From positions 1 to 61,701 of the forward strand of contig NZ_PQSR01000036.1 of NCBI RefSeq assembly GCF_002920635.1: a stretch of 61,701 nt of DNA. The letters are read 5' to 3'. The stretch's first letter is position 1. Each line of letters begins with the position of its first letter. The DNA comes from Streptomyces sp. Ru72 (GTDB taxonomy: Bacteria; Actinomycetota; Actinomycetes; Streptomycetales; Streptomycetaceae). The position numbers were made by a program, and so were the translations under genes. A model generated the notes under the pieces. The model searched no databases. It was given only the letters and a program-made list of their open reading frames with translations, and was not told the origin of the DNA. Below, piece after piece: positions 40,546 through 49,302 of this stretch.

Positions 40546-40888
40546 TCCGGTTGTCGTACCGGCGCGGTAGGCTGGCCGACCGTCGTACCGTACTCGGGTG
40601 ATCCGGCATTCATCAGTCAATGTCCGGAAAGCGCACCTCTTTTGGGGTGGAGGCGGTACGGCCGGACCGGAGGGCGCGCAACGTGGCGCAGTCCACAGCG
40701 GGCCGTCGCGGATCACCCTGTCGCGACGGCGGGACGACCGGGACAATGCCGTTCAATGGCTTTGTCGTCATTGTGGGCGGGTCGTTCGTGCCGCTGGGCA
40801 CGCACGCTCGTTCTTCACTGCGGGCGGTCGGCGTGCCGTTCCGGGCCAGCTGGTCGTAGAAGCACTAACCGATGGGCGAGGGGTACGC
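40546..40888. other. Gap before cobT; no cobalamin riboswitch found
   Basis: The 343 bp hold a perfect 8-bp stem CCGTCGCG/CGCGACGG (40703-40710, 40722-40729) with an 11-nt loop. I looked for the conserved B12-box sequence of cobalamin riboswitches and saw none. A 79-codon ORF (40620-40859) crosses the gap; it has no ribosome site or known relatives, so I do not call it a gene. Confidence 0.5.
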
Positions 40889-43800
40889 ATGACCGACACC
40901 GGCCAGATCCCGGGCGAGGGGCTGCCGGAGAACGCAGGCATGGTGGAGCAGCCGGGCGTCCTCGCGCCGGACGCGTACACCTACCTCGACCCTTCCGACA
41001 GCGCTCCCGAGGACGACGACCTGCTCCTGATGCCGGGCCAGCAGGGCGCGTGGGGCAACGAGATGCCGCAGCACGCCCCGGCTCCGGCGCCCTACCTCCA
41101 CGAGCCCGGCCCGCACGAGGCGGCCGGCCGGGACAGCGGCTCCATCGACGTCGGCGCGGTCCGTACGCCGCCCGCGTCGCAGGCGACGCCGCGCCGCCCG
41201 CTGCACCTCGGCCCGCCCATTCCGGACACCTCCGCGAGCCCGGTCCGCACGCTCTCCGACCGCGGTCCTGCGGACGCCCCGATGCGCCCCTCCGGGCCGC
41301 CCACGAGCGGTCCCGAGTACCTCGACGTGCCGCAGTCGGGGGAGAACTCCCCGCAGGGAGCGGTCCCCTGGGGACCTCCACCGCAGCAGCACACCGTGCC
41401 GCCGGTGGGCACCGAGGGGACGGCCACAGAAACGGTCGTGCCGGCACCGGCGCCCGAGCACGCGCCGACGGTTCAGCCGACCGCCGCGCCGGTCGCCCCG
41501 GAGGCCGCGCCCGTGACCGCCGAGGTCGCGCCGGAGCCCCCGCAGGGCTCCGGCCCGCTGGGCGACTCGGAGCCGCAGCAGGTGCCGCAGCCGACGCCCG
41601 AGGCCCCGCAGGCAGCGCACGGCGTGCCGGCCCCGGAGGGCGCGCTCGGCATGCCCGGGCAAGGCCAGGCCGAGGTGGCCGACGACACCGGGCACGTCCT
41701 GCCGGACGGCGCGGTGAACGACGGCACGCAGGGGGACGCCTGGCAGAACGAGGGCTCGCAGCATCCCGGAGCCGTACCGGCGCCGGATGCCGCACCGGCG
41801 CAGGACGGAACGCCCGCCGGGTTCGCCCCGCAGGCCCCGGACGCCGGGCCCGTGGCGGATGCCGCCCCGGACTTCGGGGCCGTACCGCCCGTGGACGGCG
41901 AGCCGCACGTCGGCGTGGCCGCGCCCGCGGCCGAAGCGGGGCAGGCCCGGCAGGCCGCGGAGGCCCACGTTCCGGCGCCCGCCGTCCAGCCGACGGCTCC
42001 CGCCCCGGACCACCAACACGTCGCCGACGCCGCGGCCGAGCAGGAAGTCCACGATCCGGGCCAGACCCCGGCCGAGCAGGTCCACGACCCCAGCTGGACC
42101 CCGGCCGAGCAGGCCCACGACCCCAGCTGGACCCCGGCCGAGCAGGCCCACGACCCCGGCCGGACCCCGGCCGTGGCACCCGCACCGGACCAGCACGCGC
42201 CTTTCGCGGACGCCGAGGCCCGGACTCCTGACACCCCGGTGGTGTTCGCCGGGCCCGCGCCGCAGCAGGGCCCCCAGGAGGCGCAGCCCGAGGGAGCCGA
42301 GCCCGCGCAGGCCGTTTCGGTGGGCGGACCCGCCCAGGCGCACGGCGAGCAGGAGGCGGGCGGCGAGCCGGCCGCCGAAGCCGATGTGCCCGCCGATGCC
42401 CCCGGCATCCCGGACGATGCCGCCGGTACGCGGGCCGACGCGCCCGTGGAGCCCCAGGCCGACCAGTCGTTCGGCCGGTTCGTGCCCGTCGAGGGCACCG
42501 TGCCGACCACCCCGCACCTGGCCCCCACCCCGCCGCACGCCCTGACCGTGCCGCCCCTGCCCGCCCAGGAGCAGCCGCCCGCCGGGGAATCCGCTCCGGC
42601 CGCCCGGCAGGAGGATCCGGCGGTGCAGGAGCCCGTCGCCATGGTTCCCGGCCCCCGCGAGGGCGAGGCCCCCGCCCCGGAGCCGCATGCCGAGGAGCCC
42701 GTGGCCGCACAGCAGGCGGACGACCTCGACACCCGGGCCGCCGACCAGGAGGAGAGCACGGCCGCCGTGGAAGAAGCACGACAGTCCACCGGCCCGGCGG
42801 CGCCCGGATACGACGACGCCGAGCGTGAAGCCGTCCTGCGCGTGATGCGCGAGCGCCGCGACATCCGCAACGGCTTCCGCGGCGACCCGATCCCGCACGA
42901 CGTGCTGCTGCGCGTCCTGGAGGCCGCCCACACGGCCCCCTCCGTGGGCCACTCGCAGCCCTGGGACTTCGTGGTCATCCGCTCCGCCGAGACGCGCCGC
43001 ACGATGCACGAACTGGCCATGCGCCAGCGTGAGGCGTACGCCAAGTCGCTGCCCAAGGGCCGGGCGAAGCAGTTCAAGGAACTGAAGATCGAGGCCATTC
43101 TCGACACACCGGTGAACATCGTGGTCACCGCCGACCCCACCCGGGGCGGCCGCCACACCCTCGGTCGGCACACCCAGCCGCAGATGGCGCCGTACTCCTC
43201 CGCGCTCGCCGTCGAGAACCTGTGGCTCGCGGCCCGCGCCGAGGGCCTCGGCGTCGGCTGGGTCAGCTTCTTCGACGAGCGCGAGATGGTCCGCGCCCTC
43301 GGCCTGCCCGAGCACCTGGAGGTCGTGGCGTACCTGTGCGTCGGGTACGTCGACGAGTTCCCGGAGGAGCCCGAGCTGATGCAGGCGGGCTGGTCCAAGC
43401 GCCGCCCGCTGTCCTGGGTCGTGCACGAGGAGACGTACGGCCGTCGCGCGCTGCCGGGCGAGGAGCCGCACGACCTGCTCGCCGAGACCGTCGCCGGCAT
43501 CCGCCCGCTGGACGCCAAGGCGCTCGGCGAGGCGTGGGAGCGGCAGAAGCGGATGACCAAGCCCGCGGGCGCCCTCGGCATGCTGGAGATCATCTCCGCG
43601 CAGCTGTCCGGGCTGTCCCGGCAGTGCCCGCCGCCGATCCCGGAGCCCGCGGCCGTCGCCATCTTCGCGGGCGACCACGGCGTGCACGCCCAGGGCGTCA
43701 CCCCGTGGCCCCAGGAGGTGACGGGCCAGATGGTCGCCAACTTCCTCGGCGGGGGAGCGGTCTGCAACGCCTTCGCCAACCAGGTCGGTGCCGAGGTCTG

Positions 43801-44524
43801 CGTGGTCGACGTGGGCGTGGCCGCCGATCTGCCCGCCACCCCCGGTCTGCTGCCGCGCAAGGTCCGCGCGGGCACGGCCGACATGACGACCGGTCCCGCG
43901 CTCAGCCGCGAGGAGGTCAAACAGGCGATCGAGGTCGGCATCGAGACGGCACGCGACCTGGTCGCGGCCGGGAACAAGGCGCTGCTCACCGGCGAGATGG
44001 GCATCGCGAACACGACGGCCTCGGCCGCCCTCATCGCCGTCTTCACGGACACCGACCCGTCGGAGGTGACGGGCCGCGGCACCGGTATCAACGACGAGAC
44101 CCTGGCCCGCAAGACCGAGGTCGTACGCCGGGCCATCGAACTCCACCAGCCGGACCCGGCCGACCCGATCGGCGTCCTGGCGGCGTTCGGCGGCCTGGAG
44201 CACGCGGCGATGGTGGGCCTGCTGCTCGGCGGCGCGTCCCTGCGCACGCCGGTCATCCTGGACGGCGTCAGCGCCGGCGCCGCCGCCCTCGTGGCGCGCG
44301 CGATCGCCCCCGAGGTCCTCGCGGCCTGCATCGCGGGCCACCGCAGCGCGGAGCCGGGCCATGTGGCCGCCCTGAACAAGCTGGGCCTTCGCCCCCTGGT
44401 CGACCTGGACCTCCGCCTCGGCGAGGGCACGGGCGCCCTGCTGGCCCTGCCGCTGGTCCAGAGCGCGGCGCGGGCGATGCACGAGGTGGCGACGTTCGAC
44501 TCGGCGGGCGTCACCGAGAAGTAG
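40889..44524 (+). CDS. cobT: Fused BluB (DMB synthase) and CobT (NaMN:DMB phosphoribosyltransferase) with long disordered N terminus
   Basis: The protein has 1211 residues. Residues 1 to about 640 are Pro/Ala/Glu-rich and probably disordered, with four 11-residue repeats of the HDP..TPAEQ type. Residues about 641-865 are BluB-like (RRDIRNGFRGDPIPHDVLL; TAPSVGHSQPWDFV; GLGVGWVSFF), which makes dimethylbenzimidazole from reduced FMN and O2. Residues about 870-1211 are CobT (MTKPAGALGMLE; FAGDHGVHAQGVTPWP; LGEGTGALLALPL with the catalytic Glu), which joins it to nicotinate mononucleotide. One chain thus makes and activates the lower ligand of B12. The ATG at 40889 has GAGGGG upstream. Confidence 0.95.
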   Translation: MTDTGQIPGEGLPENAGMVEQPGVLAPDAYTYLDPSDSAPEDDDLLLMPGQQGAWGNEMPQHAPAPAPYLHEPGPHEAAGRDSGSIDVGAVRTPPASQATPRRPLHLGPPIPDTSASPVRTLSDRGPADAPMRPSGPPTSGPEYLDVPQSGENSPQGAVPWGPPPQQHTVPPVGTEGTATETVVPAPAPEHAPTVQPTAAPVAPEAAPVTAEVAPEPPQGSGPLGDSEPQQVPQPTPEAPQAAHGVPAPEGALGMPGQGQAEVADDTGHVLPDGAVNDGTQGDAWQNEGSQHPGAVPAPDAAPAQDGTPAGFAPQAPDAGPVADAAPDFGAVPPVDGEPHVGVAAPAAEAGQARQAAEAHVPAPAVQPTAPAPDHQHVADAAAEQEVHDPGQTPAEQVHDPSWTPAEQAHDPSWTPAEQAHDPGRTPAVAPAPDQHAPFADAEARTPDTPVVFAGPAPQQGPQEAQPEGAEPAQAVSVGGPAQAHGEQEAGGEPAAEADVPADAPGIPDDAAGTRADAPVEPQADQSFGRFVPVEGTVPTTPHLAPTPPHALTVPPLPAQEQPPAGESAPAARQEDPAVQEPVAMVPGPREGEAPAPEPHAEEPVAAQQADDLDTRAADQEESTAAVEEARQSTGPAAPGYDDAEREAVLRVMRERRDIRNGFRGDPIPHDVLLRVLEAAHTAPSVGHSQPWDFVVIRSAETRRTMHELAMRQREAYAKSLPKGRAKQFKELKIEAILDTPVNIVVTADPTRGGRHTLGRHTQPQMAPYSSALAVENLWLAARAEGLGVGWVSFFDEREMVRALGLPEHLEVVAYLCVGYVDEFPEEPELMQAGWSKRRPLSWVVHEETYGRRALPGEEPHDLLAETVAGIRPLDAKALGEAWERQKRMTKPAGALGMLEIISAQLSGLSRQCPPPIPEPAAVAIFAGDHGVHAQGVTPWPQEVTGQMVANFLGGGAVCNAFANQVGAEVCVVDVGVAADLPATPGLLPRKVRAGTADMTTGPALSREEVKQAIEVGIETARDLVAAGNKALLTGEMGIANTTASAALIAVFTDTDPSEVTGRGTGINDETLARKTEVVRRAIELHQPDPADPIGVLAAFGGLEHAAMVGLLLGGASLRTPVILDGVSAGAAALVARAIAPEVLAACIAGHRSAEPGHVAALNKLGLRPLVDLDLRLGEGTGALLALPLVQSAARAMHEVATFDSAGVTEK
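42047..42175 (+). repeat. 33-bp tandem repeats within cobT
   Basis: Four copies of 33 bp (starting at 42047, 42080, 42113 and 42146) encode VHDPGQTPAEQ, VHDPSWTPAEQ, AHDPSWTPAEQ and AHDPGRTPAV. Copies two and three are nearly identical in DNA, so they are probably recent. They lie inside the disordered N-terminal part. Confidence 0.85.
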
Positions 44525-44545
44525 CACCACACCACGTCCGCGTGC

Positions 44546-44582
44546 AGGGGCGGCTCAGCCTTCGACCAGGTGAGCCGCCCCT
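44546..44582 (+). terminator. Hairpin terminator after cobT
   Basis: AGGGGCGGCTCA and TGAGCCGCCCCT form a 12-bp perfect stem around a 13-nt loop, 22 bp past the cobT stop. Confidence 0.8.
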
Positions 44583-44671
44583 GACGTCCGCACCATAGAA
44601 TTCCGCACGTCAGGCCCCTCCAAAGCCGCAGAGGCCGCCGTCCCCACCGCCGCACGAGGAGCCGCACCTCC

Positions 44672-45904
44672 ATGGCCGAACACCCCCCGTACCCCGTAGG
44701 GCTCCGCCTGACCGGACGCCGCGTCGTCGTCCTCGGCGGCGGCCAGGTCGCCCAGCGCCGCCTCCCCGCGCTCATCGCGGCAGGCGCGGACGTCGTCCTC
44801 GTGTCCCCGGAAGCGACCCCCTCGGTCGAAGCCATGGCGGACGCGGGCGAGATCACCTGGAAGAAGCGCCCGTACGAGGACGGCGACCTCGCGGACGCCT
44901 GGTACGCCCTGATCGCCACCAGCGACCCCGAAACGAACTCCCGGGCCTCGGCGGAGGCAGAGGCGAACCGGGTGTGGTGCGTCCGCTCCGACGACGCCGA
45001 CGCGGCCACCGCGTGGACCCCGGCGACCGGCCACAGCGAGGGCGTCACGGTCGCCGTCCTCACCACCGAGGCCAGGGGTCGCGACCCCCGGCACACCGCC
45101 GCCATCCGCGACGCCGTGGTGGAGGGACTGCGCGACGGCACCCTGGTGGCTCCGCACCACCGCACCCGCACCCCCGGCGTGGCGCTCGTCGGCGGCGGCC
45201 CCGGCGACCCGGACCTGATCACCGTCCGCGGGCGGCGGCTGCTCGCCGAGGCGGACGTGGTCATCGCCGACCGCCTCGGCCCCCGGGACCTGCTCGCCGA
45301 ACTCCCGCCGCACGTCCAGGTGATCGACGCGGCGAAGATCCCGTACGGCCGCTTCATGGCCCAGGAGGCCATCAACAACGCGCTGATCGAGCACGCCAAG
45401 CAGGGCAAGTCGGTGGTTCGCCTCAAGGGCGGCGACCCGTACGTCTTCGGCCGCGGCATGGAGGAGGTGCAGGCGCTCGCCGAGGCGGGCATCCCGTGCA
45501 CGGTCGTCCCGGGCATCTCCAGCTCGATCTCCGTGCCGGGCGCGGTCGGCATCCCCGTCACGCATCGCGGTGTCGCACACGAGTTCACAGTGGTCAGCGG
45601 GCATGTCGCCCCTGACGACGAGCGTTCGCTGGTCGACTGGCCGTCCCTGGCTCGGCTGACGGGCACGCTCGTGATCCTCATGGGTGTCGACAAGATCGGG
45701 AAGATCGCCGAGACGCTCGTCGCCCACGGCAAGGCGCCGGACACCCCCGTCGCCCTGGTCCAGGAGGGCACGACGGCCGCCCAGCGCCGGGTCGACGCGA
45801 CGCTGGCGACGGTCGCGGAGACGGCGCGGGAGCAGGACGTGAAGCCCCCGGCGGTCATCGTCATCGGCGAGGTCGTGACGGTGGGACCGGGGCCGGTCGA
45901 GTAA
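44672..45904 (+). CDS. cobA: Uroporphyrinogen-III C-methyltransferase with precorrin-2 dehydrogenase-like domain
   Basis: The protein has 410 residues. Residues 1 to about 155 are CysG-B/Met8-like (LTGRRVVVLGGGQVAQRRL; ALIAAGADVVLVSPEAT), the NAD-dependent part that forms sirohydrochlorin. Residues about 168-410 are the methylase (VALVGGGPGDPDLITVRG; ADRLGPRDLLAEL; VRLKGGDPYVFGRGMEEV), which makes precorrin-2. There is no sign of loss of the methylase site; the dehydrogenase part has a normal G-rich loop. It stands at the branch of siroheme and cobalamin. The ATG at 44672 is 89 bp after the cobT terminator. Confidence 0.94.
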   Translation: MAEHPPYPVGLRLTGRRVVVLGGGQVAQRRLPALIAAGADVVLVSPEATPSVEAMADAGEITWKKRPYEDGDLADAWYALIATSDPETNSRASAEAEANRVWCVRSDDADAATAWTPATGHSEGVTVAVLTTEARGRDPRHTAAIRDAVVEGLRDGTLVAPHHRTRTPGVALVGGGPGDPDLITVRGRRLLAEADVVIADRLGPRDLLAELPPHVQVIDAAKIPYGRFMAQEAINNALIEHAKQGKSVVRLKGGDPYVFGRGMEEVQALAEAGIPCTVVPGISSSISVPGAVGIPVTHRGVAHEFTVVSGHVAPDDERSLVDWPSLARLTGTLVILMGVDKIGKIAETLVAHGKAPDTPVALVQEGTTAAQRRVDATLATVAETAREQDVKPPAVIVIGEVVTVGPGPVE

Positions 45905-45967
45905 CCCGGGGTAACACGTCCCGTTCCAGCCGTTGGCACCGCTCCCCCGACAAGGCAGTATCACCCT

Positions 45968-46786
45968 GTGGCCGCTTTCATCACCGTTGAGGACCCCGAC
46001 GACCCGCGCCTCACCGACTACACGGGTCTGACCGACGTGGAGCTGCGCCGCAAGCGCGAACCCGCCGAGGGACTGTTCATCGCCGAGGGCGAGAAGGTCA
46101 TCAGACGGGCCAAGGCGGCCGGCTACGAGATGCGTTCCATGCTGCTGTCCTCGAAGTGGGTCGACGTCATGCGGGATGTCATCGACGAGCTGCCGGCCCC
46201 GGTGTACGCGGTCAGCCCGGAACTGGCCGAACAGGTCACCGGCTACCACGTGCACCGCGGCGCCCTCGCCTCCATGCAGCGCAAGCCGCTGCCGGCGGCG
46301 GACGAACTCCTGACCTCCGCCCGCCGGGTCGTGATCATGGAATCCGTGAACGACCACACCAACATCGGGGCGATCTTCCGCTCCGCCGCCGCCCTCGGGA
46401 TGGACGCGGTCCTGCTGTCACCCGACTGCGCCGACCCGCTGTACCGGCGCAGTGTGAAGGTGTCCATGGGCGCGGTCTTCTCGGTGCCGTACGCACGCCT
46501 CGACACCTGGCCGAGGGGCCTGGAGTCGGTCCGCGAGGCCGGCTTCACGCTTCTCGCGCTCACCCCCGACGAGAAGGCCAAGACGCTCGACGAGGCGGCT
46601 CCGCACCAGATGGACCGGGTCGCGCTGATGCTCGGCGCGGAGGGCGACGGGCTGTCCACCCAGGCGCTGGTCGCGGCGGACGAATGGGTCCGCATCCCCA
46701 TGGCCCACGGCGTCGACTCCCTCAACGTGGGCGCGGCGGCCGCGGTCGCCTTCTACGCGGTCGCAACCGGCCGCCCCCGGTCCTAG
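45968..46786 (+). CDS. TrmH/SpoU-family RNA 2'-O-methyltransferase
   Basis: The protein has 272 residues. An N-terminal substrate-binding domain (about 25-105) precedes the knotted SPOUT domain. The three motifs are NIGAIFRSAAALGMDAVLL, VALMLGAEGDGLS and RIPMAHGVDSLNVGAAAAVA. It methylates ribose in rRNA or tRNA with SAM; the site cannot be told. The GTG start at 45968 is accepted from the position of FITVEDPDDPRL. It is convergent with the kinase gene at a gap of 56 bp. Confidence 0.93.
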   Translation: MAAFITVEDPDDPRLTDYTGLTDVELRRKREPAEGLFIAEGEKVIRRAKAAGYEMRSMLLSSKWVDVMRDVIDELPAPVYAVSPELAEQVTGYHVHRGALASMQRKPLPAADELLTSARRVVIMESVNDHTNIGAIFRSAAALGMDAVLLSPDCADPLYRRSVKVSMGAVFSVPYARLDTWPRGLESVREAGFTLLALTPDEKAKTLDEAAPHQMDRVALMLGAEGDGLSTQALVAADEWVRIPMAHGVDSLNVGAAAAVAFYAVATGRPRS

Positions 46787-46842
46787 CCCCCGTCTTCCGG
46801 GTCGGCCCGGTCGGTGGTCCCCGGTCGTCCGCCTGTGCCCGG

Positions 46843-48153
46843 TCAGCCGTGTCGGTCGAGCTCGCTGCGGTACTGCTCGGCCATCAGGTCGCCGGTCAGG
46901 GGCGCATACGACTGCTCCGGTCGCACGTCCTTGCGTACGCGTCCGTCGTCCATGCCGCGCGCCGGCCCCTGGCACCCCTGGGCCGCCGCGATGCCCAGCG
47001 CCACCAGCAGTGTGACCACCACGAACACGAAGATCCGCTGGCGCAGCAGCCGCGGGTTGGCCGGCCGCCGCCCCGTCCCGGTGGTGCGGGGCGCCGGCCG
47101 CCCGGCGCCACTGCGCGGTGCGGGACGGCCGCCGGAGCGGGTCGAGGTACCGCGCTGCGCGGGCGTCGGACGCGACCCCGGCCGGGAGCCGTTGCTGCGG
47201 GGCGGGGGAGTGCCCGGCCCCTGCGGGCGGCGCACGGTGCGCTGCTCCGCGTACTGCTGCGCGAGCCGCCCCGACGGCCGGTCCACCTCGCCGCGCCGGT
47301 CGGACGGCCTGACGTCCGTGAGGCCCTGGGTCTCCCGGGCCGCGATCTCCTTGAGCCGGAGCGAGAGTTGGAGGGTGCTCGGGCGTTCGTCGGGGTCCTT
47401 CGCGAGACAGGCGCGGACGAGCGGAGCCAGAGCGTCCGGGACGCCGTGCAGCTTGGGCTCCTCGTGCACCACGCGGTAGAGCATCACCTCGGAACTGCCG
47501 TGTCCGAAGGGCGAGTCCCCGGTCGCCGCGTACGCCAGTGTGGCGCCCAGCGCGAACACGTCCGTGGCCGGTGTGACGGCGGCCCCCCGCACCTGCTCGG
47601 GGGCGAGGAAGCCGGGCGACCCCACGGCCGTGCCGACGTGGGTGAGCGTCGAGGCACCGGTCGCCCAGGCGATGCCGAAGTCGATGATCCGGGGCCCCTT
47701 CGGGGACAGCAGGATGTTGGACGGCTTCAGATCCCGGTGCACGACCCCGGCCTCGTGCACCGCCACAAGACCCTCGGACAGGGCGGCCCCGACCGCGGCC
47801 ACCTCGGCGGCCGTGAGGGGGCCCTCCTCGGCGACCTTGTCGTGCAGCGACGGCCCGGGCACGTACTGCGTGGCGAACCACGGGCGATCCGCCTCCAGAT
47901 CGGCGGCCACCAGCCGCGCCGTACACCCACCACGAATCCGCCGTGCCGCCGAGACCTCACGTGCGAACCGCGACCGGAACTCCTGATCCTCCGCGAGATC
48001 CGGCCGGATCACCTTCAGCGCGACCCTCTGGCCCCGCTTGTCGGAGCCCAGGTAGACGACGCCCATCCCGCCCGCGCCGAGCCGCCGGTGAAGCCTGAAC
48101 GAGCCGACGACACGCGGGTCCTCACGCCTCAGGCGCATCATCGCCATGTCCAT
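46843..48153 (-). CDS. Membrane Ser/Thr protein kinase (PknB-like)
   Basis: The protein has about 436 residues. The kinase domain covers about 18-285: P-loop LGAGGMGVVYLG, Lys in VALKVIRPD, catalytic loop HRDLKPSNILL and IIDFGIAWATG. A basic, Pro/Arg-rich juxtamembrane linker leads to one membrane helix (IFVFVVVTLLVALGIAAA), then an outer tail of about 45 residues. It has no PASTA repeats, so it is not a PknB that binds muropeptides. The ATG at 48153 (MDMAMM) or 48147 are possible starts. Targets are unknown. Confidence 0.94.
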   Translation of the reverse strand: MDMAMMRLRREDPRVVGSFRLHRRLGAGGMGVVYLGSDKRGQRVALKVIRPDLAEDQEFRSRFAREVSAARRIRGGCTARLVAADLEADRPWFATQYVPGPSLHDKVAEEGPLTAAEVAAVGAALSEGLVAVHEAGVVHRDLKPSNILLSPKGPRIIDFGIAWATGASTLTHVGTAVGSPGFLAPEQVRGAAVTPATDVFALGATLAYAATGDSPFGHGSSEVMLYRVVHEEPKLHGVPDALAPLVRACLAKDPDERPSTLQLSLRLKEIAARETQGLTDVRPSDRRGEVDRPSGRLAQQYAEQRTVRRPQGPGTPPPRSNGSRPGSRPTPAQRGTSTRSGGRPAPRSGAGRPAPRTTGTGRRPANPRLLRQRIFVFVVVTLLVALGIAAAQGCQGPARGMDDGRVRKDVRPEQSYAPLTGDLMAEQYRSELDRHG

Positions 48154-48349
48154 CCCCGCTGCCCGGTCCGTTTGACGAGCCACAGCTTACGTTTCCACAG
48201 CCGGGTGCGCGCAGAGGCCGCGCCCTCTCGCCCCGATCGATTGTCAGTGCCCCGTGGGAGACTTGAGAGGTGGTCAGGACGGACGCGAGCAGGTCCGTGG
48301 CGCGCCGTCCATGATCCCAAACACCCGCTGGGGAAGGGGGATTGAACCC

Positions 48350-48625
48350 GTGAAGGGTGATCGTGTGGAGATAGTCGTGGACGCGGGGGACACAACGCGC
48401 ACGTACGAGGTGGTGGCGAGCAGGGCGGGCCGCCGCGTGGAGACGGCGGTGCGCAGGGGGGTGGTGGAAGTGAGCGAAGTCACGCGTTCCGGAACGGTCG
48501 TGCGGACCGCCCGCTTCATGGCGAACCGGGTGCTGGCGCTGGTGGAGCAGCCGGTTCCACGGGAAGACGGATCAGAGCAGAAGGGGCACACCGGGCGTCC
48601 CCTCCGGGAAGACCCCGAAACCTAG
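48350..48625 (+). CDS. Small conserved-type protein, unknown function
   Basis: The protein has 91 residues (KGDRVEIVVDAGDTTRTYEVV, then ASRAGRRVETAVRRGVVEV and TARFMANRVLALVEQP). The pattern of alternating hydrophobic and charged residues suggests a small beta barrel. Start GTG at 48350 lies 9 bp after a GGGGG run, an acceptable ribosome site. It is divergent from the kinase, separated by about 200 bp. I recall similar short ORFs at the same place in other Streptomyces, but I cannot name a family. Confidence 0.7.
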   Translation: MKGDRVEIVVDAGDTTRTYEVVASRAGRRVETAVRRGVVEVSEVTRSGTVVRTARFMANRVLALVEQPVPREDGSEQKGHTGRPLREDPET

Positions 48626-48824
48626 GACCTCGTCTCCACCCAGGGGAGTACGCCGCAGGCCATCACTCCTCCTCGGGGAGGCCAGGTAATCGATACGAGG
48701 GCATGACGACCGGGGATCGCCAGAAGCCTAGATTTGAGGTCAAGCGGCGGGTGCAGCACTCGTCCCCCGAGGTCAGACATCCGCCGCTGCCAACGACAAC
48801 AGCACCACGGTCAGGAGAGGGACC

Positions 48825-49031
48825 ATGGCCCACACGGCACCGCGGACACTGATCCGCACGCAGGGGCGCAGGGCGTACGCCGCGTTCGGCACCCGCCGCC
48901 AGGGCCGCCGCCACCCCCTGGTGGCGACCGCGATGGTCCTCCCCCTGGCGGCCCTGCTCGTGTACGCCTTCGGCGGCTGGGATGCAGTGGTCACACAAGC
49001 GTCGTCCGTGGGCGTGATGCTGGGGCGCTGA
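48825..49031 (+). CDS. Short protein with one membrane helix
   Basis: The protein has 68 residues: an Arg-rich start (RTLIRTQGRRAYAAFGTRRQ, then GRRHP) followed by LVATAMVLPLAALLVYAF, which is long enough for one helix. The ATG has GGAGAGGGACC upstream, a good site. It is likely a small membrane protein with its basic end in the cytoplasm. A terminator follows at 49119. Function is unknown. Confidence 0.65.
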   Translation: MAHTAPRTLIRTQGRRAYAAFGTRRQGRRHPLVATAMVLPLAALLVYAFGGWDAVVTQASSVGVMLGR

Positions 49032-49118
49032 GCGGCGCCCCAGGCCCGGAAGAGCGGTCCGGGCGGGGATATCCACCCATGCAACCCCGTGGGGACGGGG
49101 GTACGACGGACGGCACCG

Positions 49119-49156
49119 ACGCCCGCGCAGCTGGGGAGCTGCGCGGGCGTTATTTT
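49119..49156 (+). terminator. Rho-independent terminator
   Basis: ACGCCCGCGCAGCT and AGCTGCGCGGGCGT form a perfect 14-bp stem with a GGGG loop, followed by TATTTT. This is the most classical terminator in the window. Confidence 0.9.
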
Positions 49157-49302
49157 GCGCCTTAACCGGCGCCGCTCTCGCGGACGTGGTGCTCGCCGTC
49201 GTGGTTCCTCAATTGACGGTTGCTGTGGTCTCGGGTGAAAGACCGGAGCTCCCGCCTCGTGCGTACGCTCTGGGGCGAGTGCTGTACTGCCCAGGGAGCC
49301 CC

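Noticed and set aside
40620..40859. 79-codon ORF upstream of cobT
   Set aside because: No ribosome-binding site and no recognisable sequence; it lies in a likely untranslated leader.
40546..40888. Cobalamin riboswitch before the bluB-cobT gene
   Set aside because: The conserved B12-box sequence and its expected surrounding stems could not be found; only a simple hairpin is present.
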